From Panaeolus papilionaceus (Eukaryota > Basidiomycota > Agaricomycetes > Agaricales), in NCBI GenBank assembly GCA_015501605.1, contig JADNRZ010000027.1, forward strand, positions 124,001 through 188,000: DNA of 64,000 bases, given 5' to 3'. Position 1 is the stretch's first letter. Each line of letters opens with the position of its first letter. The notes below the pieces were generated by a model. The model was given only the letters and a program-made list of their open reading frames with translations, made no database searches and was not told where the DNA came from. Positions 1 through 10,692 of the stretch are shown in pieces. A program made the translations under genes and the position numbers.

Positions 1-560
1 CCGTCGTTTCATAGAACCAGCGGTGGTGATGATCTTGTGTCTTTCTCTTCCGACTCGTTTTCGCCTCGCATTTAGCCTCGACTACCGCCTCCTCTTCTCC
101 CTCCCTCCTCAATTCGCTCAATCACTCTCCTTCACCTCCTTTTCCCGTCTTCGCCCGTTCTTCCTCAGGGTACGCATCGGTCGTCCTTTGGTGAGAGAAG
201 AGCGGGTGATACATGTGATGGTGGCGTTATTGACTCGGAAGCCAGAGGTGGCATAGTTAGTGTTCAAGTTGGGAGCGCAGATGCGGGTGCAGCAGGGTGT
301 GAGGGACTAGGGATAGGATGGAGCGGGGGAATCAGAGCCGATTGTGAAGCGTGCAGGTAATGATTCACGTTCACTTCACTCTCGCTCTCGTTCTCGTCAA
401 CAACAATCCCGATCTTTCTACTCAGCGACGCGGGCGCTTCATCCTTCCCATTCAGATCTTGCACCCTGTCGTCTCTCGCTCTCCCCTTTCCACCGGAGCT
501 CGCGGTTTCACCAAAATCCTCTAAAGCTCTGCCCATAATCCCAACCAACACCGAACTGCC
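1..560. repeat. Truncated end of a pyrimidine-rich array spacer block
   Basis: This stretch begins inside a block that recurs near 5833-6540, 23470-24070, 25978-26690, 30930-32160 (two in tandem), 35630-36350, 41570-41690 (shortened) and 43030-43380. Shared landmarks are the tract reading cagaaccagcggtggtga at the left edge and a pyrimidine-rich stretch of long C/T runs. Both strands carry short open frames because of the composition, so I do not call a gene. The block shows that the duplicated array extends beyond the left edge of the window. Confidence 0.6.
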
Positions 561-1906
561 TCGTACACTCGTGATTGGTATAAATCGAGCGGGGCGTGGC
601 GCTTTGTGAGATGTCTCATGGCGGTGATGAGACCTGTGTATTTACGGCCTCGAGAGCGCACCTCCCAACGTCAGTAAGCAGGAGAGTAATAGAACAGGGA
701 AGGGAACGTACCGTGACACCCTACAAAACCTCCCGAGCGCCTGTTCGCCGACCGCTCCCAGCAAGTACCAAATCCGGCATTGAGCCTGGACAAGGTGCTT
801 GGCTTGTTGAACACGAGTCACAAACGATCATGAATTGATTCGCAGTGAATAGGTGACATGAGACTGGGCCCTACAGGGATTTGGGTGGTACACATGTCTA
901 ATCGCTAGAGGCACCCGAAACGTGTGGTCTCTCGTGCGCGTGTGGAACTTATTATTAAGAGTTGGACGGACGGATGATGAGAGGTTCAACGGCTTTGAAG
1001 TGACGGAGCCAAGTAAGGAGGTGGTGAAGTGGCCTGAAGAGAATGGGTAGCGCGCATTACATGAGACCATCAAGCCGAGAGCCGGGATGCGAGTTGGTTG
1101 TGTAACGATAGCGCAAAAAAGTCAGTCGCAGCTCGTTCAACGAGGACTTGCACCGCGTAACTCCAATTGGGGAATGTGGCTACGTTCAAGCTGTGTGCAG
1201 CAAAAGCGAGACTGGTAAACCGTAACACAGGAAGGGGTTCTGGAATCGATGACGTTGTAGCTTGCAAAGCACGAAAGGACAGGTACTCAAATTTAAAACA
1301 TGGGTGACTTGAAGGGAGGTAGAGTCCGAAACTTATCTTATCTGAACCACGATTGCATGCAAACCACACCAACATCGCAAGCCCCTGGCCTGTCCGCTCA
1401 CCCGACATCCCCCGCGGGCGATTAGCTTTGCTTTACGCTCTACACGCTTCCCTCCCCTACTTGCACCCTCTTCATTAGTGCACTTTTCGGGAGAAATAAG
1501 CCACCAAAAATTCTTGGGTCACATCCACCTTTTCTTTTTCATTGCGCACCGCGTGCAACATTCTTCTCCTCCCACGTTCTACTCTGACCTCGTCCAAAAC
1601 TCGGCAGAGAGAAGCACTTTTCACTCCAAAATAGAAATCAGCCAATCACACACTGTGCAACTCATATTTAAAAATATCGGACCCTTATATTTGAAAACAT
1701 TCACGACACTGGGAAGGATGGAGAGATCCAGCTGAACAAAAATATCAATGTGTCACTTCAGAAGAATGGCTGTGAACACAAAAATACGGATCGTTGTGCA
1801 ATACATAGGATTAGGCCTGTCAGTTACTCCTTTCCTCTAACCCTCCTCTCATCAACTGAGCACCATCTGCACTTTCCGAGTCTGGCCTGTCCTCATCACT
1901 TTTCTC
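561..1906. other. Spacer before the first GTPase, no supported gene
   Basis: I see no convincing gene here. Two overlapping minus-strand open frames (828-1073 and 1070-1408) lack recognisable domains and splice structure. The stretch ends in AT-richer sequence with short A-rich tracts just before G1, which may hold its promoter. Confidence 0.4.
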
Positions 1907-3256
1907 ATGGAATTGCCTAAACTTGACAACATTAGACTCAACGGCGGTGACATTTCTATCCAACCAGTGACTGGTCGTATCCCCCAGGCCTCGTACATAT
2001 ATCTGTATGTGAGATTTGTCAAAATGTATCTTGCACACAGTTTTGAGTCAATGAATTTATACAGCATTATCGGACCCACAGGATCCGGAAAAAGCTCTGT
2101 CAGTCAACGTTTCTCTCATGTATCTAAATATTTCGACATTGATGTGTCTGAAGTTCATCGAAGCTCTCACGGGCGAAACTCAGCACCTTTTGATCTCTAA
2201 AGATCAACTAGAAGGGTATACACAGAATGTGAATGTATACCGGGTTATAAATGTGTCACGTCATAAACGCCAACTGTATCTGGTCGATACGCCTGGGTTT
2301 TCTGACTCGAAGATATCCGAAGTTGAAATTATCAAGATGATTCGAAAGCGATTAAAGGACAAGGGGTAAGATAATCCCTCTGATCAAGCCATCATTAATT
2401 CCATTAATTCGTACATTCAGCGCAAAGTATGTTGACAAAATTTTATATTTGATCCCAATCTCGGAGACCAGGCTGCCAAGAAGTCGACGCAGGACCATCC
2501 AGATGCTGAAGCAACTGCTAGAACCCAAGTACGCACAGAGAGAAGTGACATTTATCACCACCATGTGGGACATGCTGCACAGTGAACACTCTCAAACGAG
2601 AGCAGAGTCCAATTTTGCGCAATTGAGAGATCACGTTTGCAAGGCAAGCCATAACATATAAAGTTTGTCTGTGGTCCCCCGGATCTGTTTTAATTCTGCC
2701 TGTGTAGGACTTTTTCGCAACGTATCCGGTATCCATAACTCGATTTATGAATACCAAGAATTCTGCTTTGGAAGCGCTGGATGAATACAAGGTTGACCTT
2801 ATAGATTCATTTTTCAACACGACGGCTTCAGCATCCGCCCATTTGTATCAAGATTTACATGAGCGCGTCGAGTGTGCTCTTCAGGTCAAACAAATGATCG
2901 AATCAGATCTGGCTCAACCCGATGCGAAAGTGAACAGCGACCTTAGCACCATTCTCGCGCGGAATCAGAGGGAGAATCATGAGACACTCACCAAGTTCAT
3001 TCAGCAGTTCGTCGACTTCCATCCCATCCCAGCAGAATTCGGGATCGCCGCTCAGCATCTCCGCAAGTCAATCATAGCCAGCACCACTCCTCCAACCCTC
3101 AAATACAAAATACTCTACTGGCAATGGGAACACGAGCTGGAAATGTCCGAGGACGCTGCCCATTTGTCCGTGCCATCTCAAAAGCTTTCGCTCAGGGGTC
3201 TGCTGCTTCCCCTGATCCATTCTCTGAAATATCGTGGAGCTCATTCTCCCAAGTGA
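1907..3256 (+). CDS. G1: P-loop GTPase with coiled-coil tail, divergent copy, 371 aa
   Basis: Predicted exons are 1907-2004, 2065-2098, 2154-2365, 2421-2643 and 2708-3256, which join in frame to 371 residues. Exon 2 (34 nt) encodes the P-loop GPTGSGKSS. Exon 3 holds an LEGYTQ segment and the DTPGF (G3) motif. Exon 4 holds TTMWD where G4 would be. Exon 5 is a helical, charged C-terminal region. Known of the family: a D-x-PG followed by a hydrophobic residue is typical of AIG1/septin/Toc-like (paraseptin) GTPases, which often self-assemble. Oddities: the last intron starts with GC (aag|GCAAGC) instead of GT, and the C-terminus lacks the KKG-x-F-x-R tail of the other copies. This is the most divergent member and reads through without breaks. 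The start is the only ATG that aligns with exon 1 of the paralogues. Confidence 0.85.
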
Positions 3257-3836
3257 GCCGGTTAGTAGCTTTAGTCTGTTTCTTTACCAATACTAATTGA
3301 TTTTATTCTATTTGGCGCGTTTTGGCCGCTCGTTTAGTTAGCGCCCGACTTTCTACAGTGACCTCGTGTTCCTTTGTCTCACATGTTTGAATCTTCATGA
3401 TACACTACCGCTGTGTGTACAATGTGGCCGAATGATATTGATACTGTAGCGCTGTATCTGAGATACCTCATCAAGCGAAACATGGGTTCATCAAGAGTAG
3501 GTGGGACTGATGAGGCGAGAGCGACAACATGTTAGGCGATAATGAAAGATCTGGACTGGTTCAAGAGAAGTGACGTGTTTGAGGACCGCGCACGGCGGAG
3601 GGTTGAAGTCTGAGCCGAGGGTGCATGATGAATTGGAGTTGTGGATGAAGGCATGCGTAATAAATGGGTCGGAAATAAACCACATGCCAGACAGTGGTCT
3701 GAATGAGAATGTTCCAGTCGATATAGATTCGTTTAGATTCGCAACATGAGGCACATTGGGTACCTGGAGAGAGAGATAAAGAGGGAAAGACGGTATTAAA
3801 ACTTGAAATAATGACGCAGGTTGCTGGGATGAATGA
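3257..3836. other. Downstream spacer of G1, no supported gene
   Basis: No gene is supported. The downstream blocks that follow the other GTPases (near 22450-23060 and 30130-30720) are absent here, so G1 joins the duplicated unit at a different point from G2-G4. Confidence 0.4.
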
Positions 3837-5790
3837 TCAGGGGCTCGAGTTCGTCATTCGTGAGGGCGCTGAGTGCGGCGGTGAAAGAAATGTCGCCAAC
3901 AACATATTAACTATTGTATTGACTGCAGGCGATCTTGCAGAGTAATTTACAAGTGTGGAGGTTGAGGCTATAGTGGACAGTGATAATGAGGGATCCCGGA
4001 TGTACGACAGTGGGTGTAGAGCTGAAGCGGCAGTTGGACCAGACAACGGGGTGGGGATATATAGCCAAATCCCTTCTGGCGGGGGCGACTAGCTACACTA
4101 CGAAGAAGCCAAAATTTGGGTGAAGGTAGAACATCGAGACCATACGTCTGAAGAGACCAAGAGGGTAGGTAGAGTGTTCCTAAATGGAATATGGGGCTCG
4201 ACAGCCGCACAAGGATGGGACAACCTAGGCACAGCAGGGAATGGTGCTACGAGATTAAGATGATAGGAGACTACCGATGTTGCTTCTGATCGTGCTTGCT
4301 TCACTTCCTCCAAGGTTTGTTCCTCGTGCACCGGGACGCCACGTACTCCCCACTTTCCCTAAGTGATACGGATCGTTAAAATTTCCAGAAAACGGGTATG
4401 ACGTGGTCGTGAGACGAGAGTAGAGAGGGGTAACAGGAGGACTCGTGGTGTATATGGTAGGATTAGATGAGCTAATCACATAGATTAAGACGCGAAAGGA
4501 ATGATATTTATTGAACCTAAATACACTGAAAGCGTTGAAGATACGTCAGAACCAGCTCGGTTAAAAGAAAATCTTGATAAATGACTCACTTATATTTAAT
4601 CATACCCTTTTGAAATCAGAAAAAAAACGACGAACCCAGTGCCAACAGACAGAACGAATTTGATTGAGAGTCAGTTCCCGAACACTTAAGAGCCTCAGCG
4701 TAAGATTACTCGCGGATACATCCCATACAAATGAGTTGTAATGTCTGTAACCCACGTTGACGACTCAGTCCGCGCTTCCCTCCTGATCCAACTTGGCCGT
4801 AGTCGCTTCCCGCCTCTCTACTACCCCAAACGTATCCATCCACATCCTGACTATTCTTCCACTCGCACCGCCAACAGTAATCGTACTCAGAGTTATCATA
4901 ACCCCGTCGTAGTTACAACTCCCACTTCTGTCTGACCCCGACCCTGAACCAAATCCGATAATCCGCCGACCTTGAACAACGACGCTTCCTGGACCATCAG
5001 CGACACCTAGAGCCAACAAAAGTCAATGAAGGGCAGGATACGATGTCAAGGTTCATCTTACAAAAGGAGTGAGATCCACCGGTAGATCCAGGCGTCTGGT
5101 AGAGGTCAAAGTGTCTGCGACGCCAACGTCACCTTGCCATCAGTTTCCTCTCCCAACGGCAACATCAGACCCTTTCAACTCTCCACTGAGCGGTGTGGGG
5201 TATTGGCCTCACCGTTGCGTTGACCAAATTGACAGCAAGACCATGTCCTCTGGTCATCGCATAGTCGTAGCGGGAGGAGGCAAGAAATCTATAATGAAAA
5301 TTGATGACGTGGCAGGCGTGTTGTCGTTGTGAGAGGGGATGAAGTTTGTGATCACCATCGCTTATCGTGCTGGCGAGTCGTGATACGGATTCCAAGCACC
5401 TAGGGATCGCAGGTAAGAATTGTAAGTCAATTGGGGACGCCGGAAGGGTAGTAGTAGCGAGGGCTTACAGAAGATTGAGTGAATGATCGCAAGTTGGGGT
5501 TGAAGGAAGTATAATGGGGGTGGGCCGGCGTAGTAGCCATCGTTTGGGGTGTTGAGGCACCAGAGGATGCTTGAACCACAGTCCCAGACAGAGGAGGTAC
5601 AGAAGCCAAGCTGAGGTAGGAGAGAAAAGAGGGCGGGGATACAAATTGTGAGTAATCCCGAAGACGGTAGCCATCGTCTACCTCCCAAGGACGATGATCC
5701 ACTGCTCATAGCCATATATGCTACCAAAACAGCTGCAGCTCGCTCGACGCTTTCAGCCCACGTTTTCCCCATGCCAACCAAGACCACCAG
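3837..5790 (-). pseudogene. Family M, copy A1: minus-strand multi-exon gene remnant
   Basis: Minus-strand sequence repeated at 24346-25993, 34024-35651 and, shortened, 41687-42508. Two introns are visible by conservation. One spans 5007-5061 (55 nt, GTAAGA to CTAG) and is present with identical length in all four A copies. The other spans 4526-4589 (64 nt, GTGAGT to TTTCAG) and also occurs in the B copies. The exon before the 55-nt intron ends with D-L-T-P-F. The next exon reads ADGPGSVVV and a Gly/Ser-rich stretch, then YDGVMITLSTITVGG. In this copy a run of eight T near 4635 puts a stop in the frame that runs into the second intron, so it is probably broken. I do not recognise the product; a membrane-anchored protein is possible from copy A2. 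Confidence 0.45.
5007..5061 (-). other. Conserved 55-nt intron of family M (copy A1)
   Basis: On the minus strand it runs from GTAAGA to CTCTAG. The equivalents at 25148-25202, 34845-34899 and 42075-42129 are all exactly 55 nt. Conserved splice ends in four diverged copies are the best evidence that the minus strand was coding. Confidence 0.55.
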
Positions 5791-5832
5791 TGCAGAAAAA
5801 CCCTCCTGCGGCGCTCGTCCTTCTCGTCGGAT

Positions 5833-6540
5833 TTGAACAATGAAGACTCATACACCCGCTACACCCGTTCATTTAGAAGCGGTGACTCAGGAGAACCTCT
5901 CCTTTCGCTGTGCCGACAGCGCCGAGTGGTGGTGTTCTCGTTTCTCTCTCTCTCTCTCTCGTTTCCGCCCCGCTCTAGGTTTGACTACCCCCTCCTCAGC
6001 TCAACCCAGCCTCCGTCACCCGCTTTCCCGGTCTTCTCCTCGATTTTCCTGAGGATAGTTATGGCTCGTAGTATTTGTTGATATAGGAGCGGGCGATACA
6101 GGTGAAAGTGGTGGTGTTGAAGTCAGAGATGATACAGTTGATATTGACGTTGGAGGCGGCACGGGTGCAGGTGAAAATGTGTATGGGGACCAGAAGGATG
6201 GGACGAAGTGAAAGAATCGGAAGCGATTTTGACATGTCTCTCTCTCCTTCCTTTCACTTCAATCCTGCTCGTGTTCGTCAACATCGACGTTCGTGCTCAA
6301 CAACAACATAGACACCTCCTCCATCTCATCCCTCCCGTTCAGTTCTTCCATCCCATCCTCCCGTTCTCCCCTCCCTGTCCACTCCTCGCAACAACCTCCC
6401 TTCCATATGCCCACTCATCATTCCCACTGACGCCAGGCTACCCGCTTCACTCGCGATCTCCTCTATCTGCGATATCGCGCAGCGACAAGTAAGGATTGTG
6501 CAGAGTCCGGCGTCGTTCTCTGAGTTTTGGGCAAGGGTTA
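5833..6540. repeat. Pyrimidine-rich spacer block, unit 1
   Basis: This is a further copy of the block at the left edge. It contains a (TC)n tract near 5945-5970 and the long C/T-rich stretch at 6240-6480. Most copies of the block end in a GTAAG-type donor-like motif (for example 26634, 36290 and 43323), which could mark a lost plus-strand exon boundary. Open frames exist on both strands and shift between copies, so no protein is called. Confidence 0.5.
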
Positions 6541-6701
6541 TGCTTGAAGTTCAGGGATGTCCGGTGGCACTAGGCAAAGGTGAACGAGGGGAGAGAGGTG
6601 CTGGTGTTGGTGGATGTGGGATACGGAATTAGAATGCGGCGGGGAAAGCAGAGGCGGAAGTTTGGGGTTTGACATTGCGGCACTGGCGTAATCCGTCTCC
6701 T

Positions 6702-7590
6702 TCACATCCTCATTGCGTCGTTCCTAAGACACCTGACCTCAATACAACGGCAGGTACGACTGAAGACGGACTTCACGAGGGGCAGGTGGTGGTGGAGCTG
6801 GGGCAGTGGTAACTGAGAGTGTCGTTGAAGGGGTGTGGACACAGGCAGAGAGGAGATCCGAGGAGGGGAGGGAGAACTAGTAGACGTGGACTGATTGCAG
6901 GACATCTTGGGGGACGATGATGAGAGTAACAGCGATTGACGAAAGCGTAGCAGGCGATGGCGATGACGGGTGTGATTGAAGCTAGTGTTGAAGCGGATGA
7001 CGGGGGATCTATCTGGGCACTGTGGGTGACATGCTTTATCCTCCATGAGACGAGCACAGATTAGGCAGGGGTCAGTCCCACTACCGCTGCATCTTCACCT
7101 CCTCTAATGGAGGTTCCAGTAGCACCAGGACGTGACGTATACACCACTTTGGTGAGCCCGGACCTTGTAAATACCAGTCGTTGACGCGGTGGATGATTTC
7201 CGAGGACGGGATGACGTGGTCGTGTCTGGAGAATACCCTGAGTCGGAAATAAGGGATAGCACACGGAAACTCGTGGTGTATATGAGGGGTTATGGTAGCG
7301 TTTCATTTTCACTTCGCAGGTAGTTAAAACACCAAAAGAAAATAGAATTGTTCTGTGTAAATACACTGGGAGCGTTGAAACTGCGTCAGAGCCAGGTCAA
7401 GTAGTGGAAAAACAGGATCATTAACTCACATATATGACGTCCAAACCCTTTTAAACGAGAAGATACAGCCCAGCAGCCTGGACCATGCCCAACGTGTCGA
7501 TGGCAGGCTAAACGAACACATCCAACCACATCAACGACTCCATCCACAGTACCCCGTCATCGAACAATAGCTACAAGTCTTTAAAGTTTT
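6702..7590 (-). pseudogene. Family M, copy B1: minus-strand gene remnant
   Basis: This is the second family-M sub-copy of unit 1, related to 26847-27880, 36560-37590 and 43600-44660. It shares with the A copies the intron at 7366-7429 (64 nt, GTGAGT to CCCAG on the minus strand) and the sequence just downstream of it. That sequence keeps an Arg/Pro-rich segment ending in RPGATGT that aligns with RPGARGT of A1. Nearer the 3' end lies a hydrophobic stretch (SITPVIAIACYAFV) in one frame. Frames shift between copies, so I treat it as decayed. The product is not recognised. Confidence 0.35.
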
Positions 7591-7746
7591 AAAGCATTAA
7601 ATAAGGGAAAGGAATGATGCCATAAAAAGATAATTTTGGGACCTAGGGGAGGAAGACGAGGTGTCGGTGATGGTCAATAATGAGCAGAGCTGTGATGCCA
7701 CGAGTCAAAGTGGGGATTTCCCAATTTGGGGAATGCGGTGCATGGC

Positions 7747-8467
7747 ACGTGCGCTAGGGTTGCGTAAAAAAATACCTGCCAGAATTTTACCAGTAAGTTA
7801 CCTGGGTTGGCCAGCCACCCATTATTTACCTCTGTAATTTACGGTAAATTACCAATCACGTGATGAGGCACGTGATGCCTTTTTTGGTCCCAGCCGCTAG
7901 CGAGTTCGATACTCACTGCTCAACCTGCTCATTGAGTGCTTCATGTCCATCATCATCTAGTAGTACCCCTCCCCGCCTCAGTCACTCATGCCTGGAAACA
8001 TAATGATTGGGAACAGGGAATTTCACCTCATTCAGCGGTTTTGATATAATTTGGTGATGTTGAAAATAGGTCATTGGCTCCGAGGGAAAGGAAGTCAAGG
8101 GTGTCGTTGATGGGTAGTAGTTTAAAATGTCTGAGATCTACAACACTGAGTGTTGGATCAGGCAATAGGGCTCGCATGATATCATCCGGCATTGGTTCAA
8201 TCTGAAATATATTGATCGACATTATAAGCAGTGATGGTCTGTGAAAGCAGCTGGAAGTTCTGGGATGCAAGGGCGGCGAGCCGTGGACAGTGTCCAGCAT
8301 CAAAAATCAAAAAATTATTTTTTCGGATACCACGTGACTTTATTATCTACCCAGGTGAAAAATTGACCTGACCCTCGACTTATTTACCCGGTAACTTACA
8401 GTAATTTACCAGTAAATAATATATTGGTAAATAAATAATGAGTTTTTTCCGCAACCCTAACGTGCGC
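7747..8467. mobile_element. 705-bp non-autonomous hAT-like element with 8-bp target duplication
   Basis: The element is 7755-8459. It begins TAGGGTTGCG and ends CGCAACCCTA, a perfect 10-bp terminal inverted repeat. It is flanked by the direct repeat ACGTGCGC (7747-7754 and 8460-8467). Three paralogous units have the site only once (28053-28060, 37763-37770, 44810-44817), which proves insertion after duplication. An 8-bp duplication and TAGGG-type ends are characteristic of the hAT superfamily. Both subterminal regions are rich in TTAC/GTAA words (about 7790-7855 and 8375-8435). The interior has a minus-strand open frame (8028-8303) with no domain I know, so the element cannot move itself. Confidence 0.85.
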
Positions 8468-8704
8468 ATTATGATTTGGTGCGCCGACCGCCGATGCAGA
8501 CAGGGGCTTGGGTTTGAATTTGAGCGTCTTGGTTGCGAAGTCAGGGGAGTGGACACTTTTTCTTACCATATGGAATAATTTTGCCCATTTGGAGTCCATA
8601 GGGTTCAGCATTGTCTGATATCATGCCATTTCTGCACTATGTCATTCATACTTACAGCTGCAAAGACTCGAAGCCCACGGATATCATGTTACCATTTGTC
8701 CAAA

Positions 8705-10033
8705 TAAGATAGGGCCGGTGCAAGGACGACTAATCCACGTGATCAAAAAGTGACAAAGAGTGACTGAGGGCCAAAAAACGAGAGACTTTGGATGTTTAGC
8801 TTCTAAATCTTGAAAGAAACAGATTATTTTTACAGAGTGTGATGGAATATACAATCTTACATTGGTCTGCGTTATTTTTTTTATTTTTTTGTGGCCGTGA
8901 ACAAGCTAAACATCAGCTGTAAGAATCCAAGATCAAACATAGGGGCAAATGATGTGATGCAATATTGCAGTTGCCTCTTGCTCGCGTCAACAACTCTTCG
9001 CTACTGTGTAAGGATGGTGTTATCTAAACGCCAGCAGGCATGTAGGGCCAATTCAGGACTTAAACATGTCAAGGCTGCACTAAAGGTGCTCAAAGATAAA
9101 GTCATAAAGCCTGCTGTGGCGAAGGTGAGCTTAATTGAACTCACAAATTATCCCGGATCTTAAAAAACATATATTTCAGACAAAAAAGCACCATTCCTTA
9201 CACATACAGAGCGAAACAGAAACTGGAACCACCTCACTAGATGGAAATTTTACCTGCATTGGCCTATCATCTGAGCTGGAGTCCAGAAATGACACGTCAA
9301 TGGATATAGACATGGACAGCACAACCATGGAAGAAAGCGCTACACACCCTAGTACACACACTCATGCATTCAGCACCAGCCAGATAACTGTCAGTGATCT
9401 CAGAGTAGATGATACAGATATGGTGTCAGTAGCAAGCCCAACTGAGGCTACAGACCACCTACCTGAAGACGAGGACCTGGAGAGCAGTAACGAAGAGGAT
9501 AGCGACTTGGAAACAGCACATGTGCACGAGCACTTCGCCATACAGATGCATACAGGAAGGGTTTGAGCGGGCCACAGGCTGCTTATGCTAGCAAGAAGTA
9601 TTGTGGTCATCAGGTTCTTCCAGCTGAAATTTTGAAGGAGTGTGAAGATGCTGGTGTATTGGGCTATAGTGATCCTGTTTCAGTGGTTGCTGAAGTTGGA
9701 GTTGGTGGTGGGAGCTGTGAGAGTTGACTTCAACATAAACATTAGATTAATAACTTAATTAGAGTACTTTTGGCCATTAATTTTGTTTATTCACCGGATT
9801 TAATTGCATTAAATTGTAGATATGATGCATAGGTGACAATAAGGTGGTTTGGATTAGGGGGAGTGAAGAGCACAAAGAGCAGCAAGGCGGTCTAAGACAT
9901 TGAGGATGGTCGTTATGATCTATCGCCAATGATGGATTTGATAGTGAGCAACTCCACAAGGGCATCACATGATTTTGGTCACATTTGTGACATCATGTGG
10001 TGCCCTAGTCGTCCTTGCACCGGCCCTATCTTA
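8705..10033. mobile_element. 1325-bp DNA transposon remnant at a TA target
   Basis: Ends are inverted repeats: AGATAGGGCCGGTGCAAGGA at 8707 and its exact complement ending at 10031. The perfect match covers at least 26 bp, flanked by TA on each side (8705-8706, 10032-10033). TA duplication fits Tc1/mariner-like elements, but the termini are not a consensus I recognise, so the superfamily is left open. A longer duplication is excluded because the next flanking bases differ. The interior contains a decayed coding region (8891-9728). Confidence 0.65.
8891..9728 (+). pseudogene. Decayed coding region inside the TA-flanked element
   Basis: Three pieces can be read. The first (8891-9124) ends at a GTGAGC donor. 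The second (about 9180-9566) follows a TTTCAG acceptor and is Ser/Thr- and Asp/Glu-rich, with the acidic run EDEDLESSNEEDSDLE. The third, in another frame (about 9565-9727), reads GPQAAYASKKYCGHQ and later EILKECEDAGVLGYSDPVS. The change of frame near 9560 suggests breakage. I recognise no transposase catalytic motif. It may be the accessory or C-terminal part of an element protein. Confidence 0.35.
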
Positions 10034-10692
10034 GATCGAATGAAATGTATGGAATACTGGATGGTCGCGCTTCGTTTTTCATCAATCAATCACTTGGCCA
10101 TATATGCCAGCCGTTATTTATCAAGACCCCATAACCAAGTTATAATTCTTATTGTATAATAGCATAGGTTAAACACATGCTAAGCCTTACTAAGTGACTT
10201 GCTAAGTCCGGTAACCTTGTTGAAGGGCGTGGGAAACTGCCTGTCTGGAACAGATATCCCAGGCAGTCACATGTGTTCGACATTGAAGCTTGAACACATG
10301 TGACCTTGAGATTACATTGATGAAAAAAGATAATCCCAGAGTGCTGAGTGCTAACCTCTCACTACACACCATGACTGGTCATCCTGTATCCACTTATTGG
10401 GCACTTACTGTTGAGAAGTAATCATCTTAGTATATTGCTTTCTCTACATTATAATTAGACGCAGACTATTTATACTACAAGTCACACTGCTGACTGATAT
10501 CTTAGTAATTCCTTACTAAGTTCTTACTCATCTGGACTTATATTTAGCATAGAACTATTATTAGGCACTTACATACTCTACTATATTTAGATACCTAAGA
10601 TGTATATAAGTGCTCATACTTTACCTATAATTTCATCAGCTTTACTAGCTATCTATCGCTCTACAAGCCTCTCTAGCTATTACCCTTTCCAG
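10034..10692. other. AT-rich stretch before the JmjC-like gene
   Basis: No gene is supported. The sequence is AT-rich and contains words such as tatataagtg near 10603 that could serve as a core promoter for the gene starting downstream. The true first exon of that gene may lie here. Confidence 0.3.

Noticed and set aside
1070..1408. 112-codon minus-strand open frame
   Set aside because: No domain, no neighbour or copy support, and overlap with another short open frame.
5945..5970. (TC)n microsatellite as a regulatory element
   Set aside because: It is an ordinary simple repeat that varies in length between unit copies.
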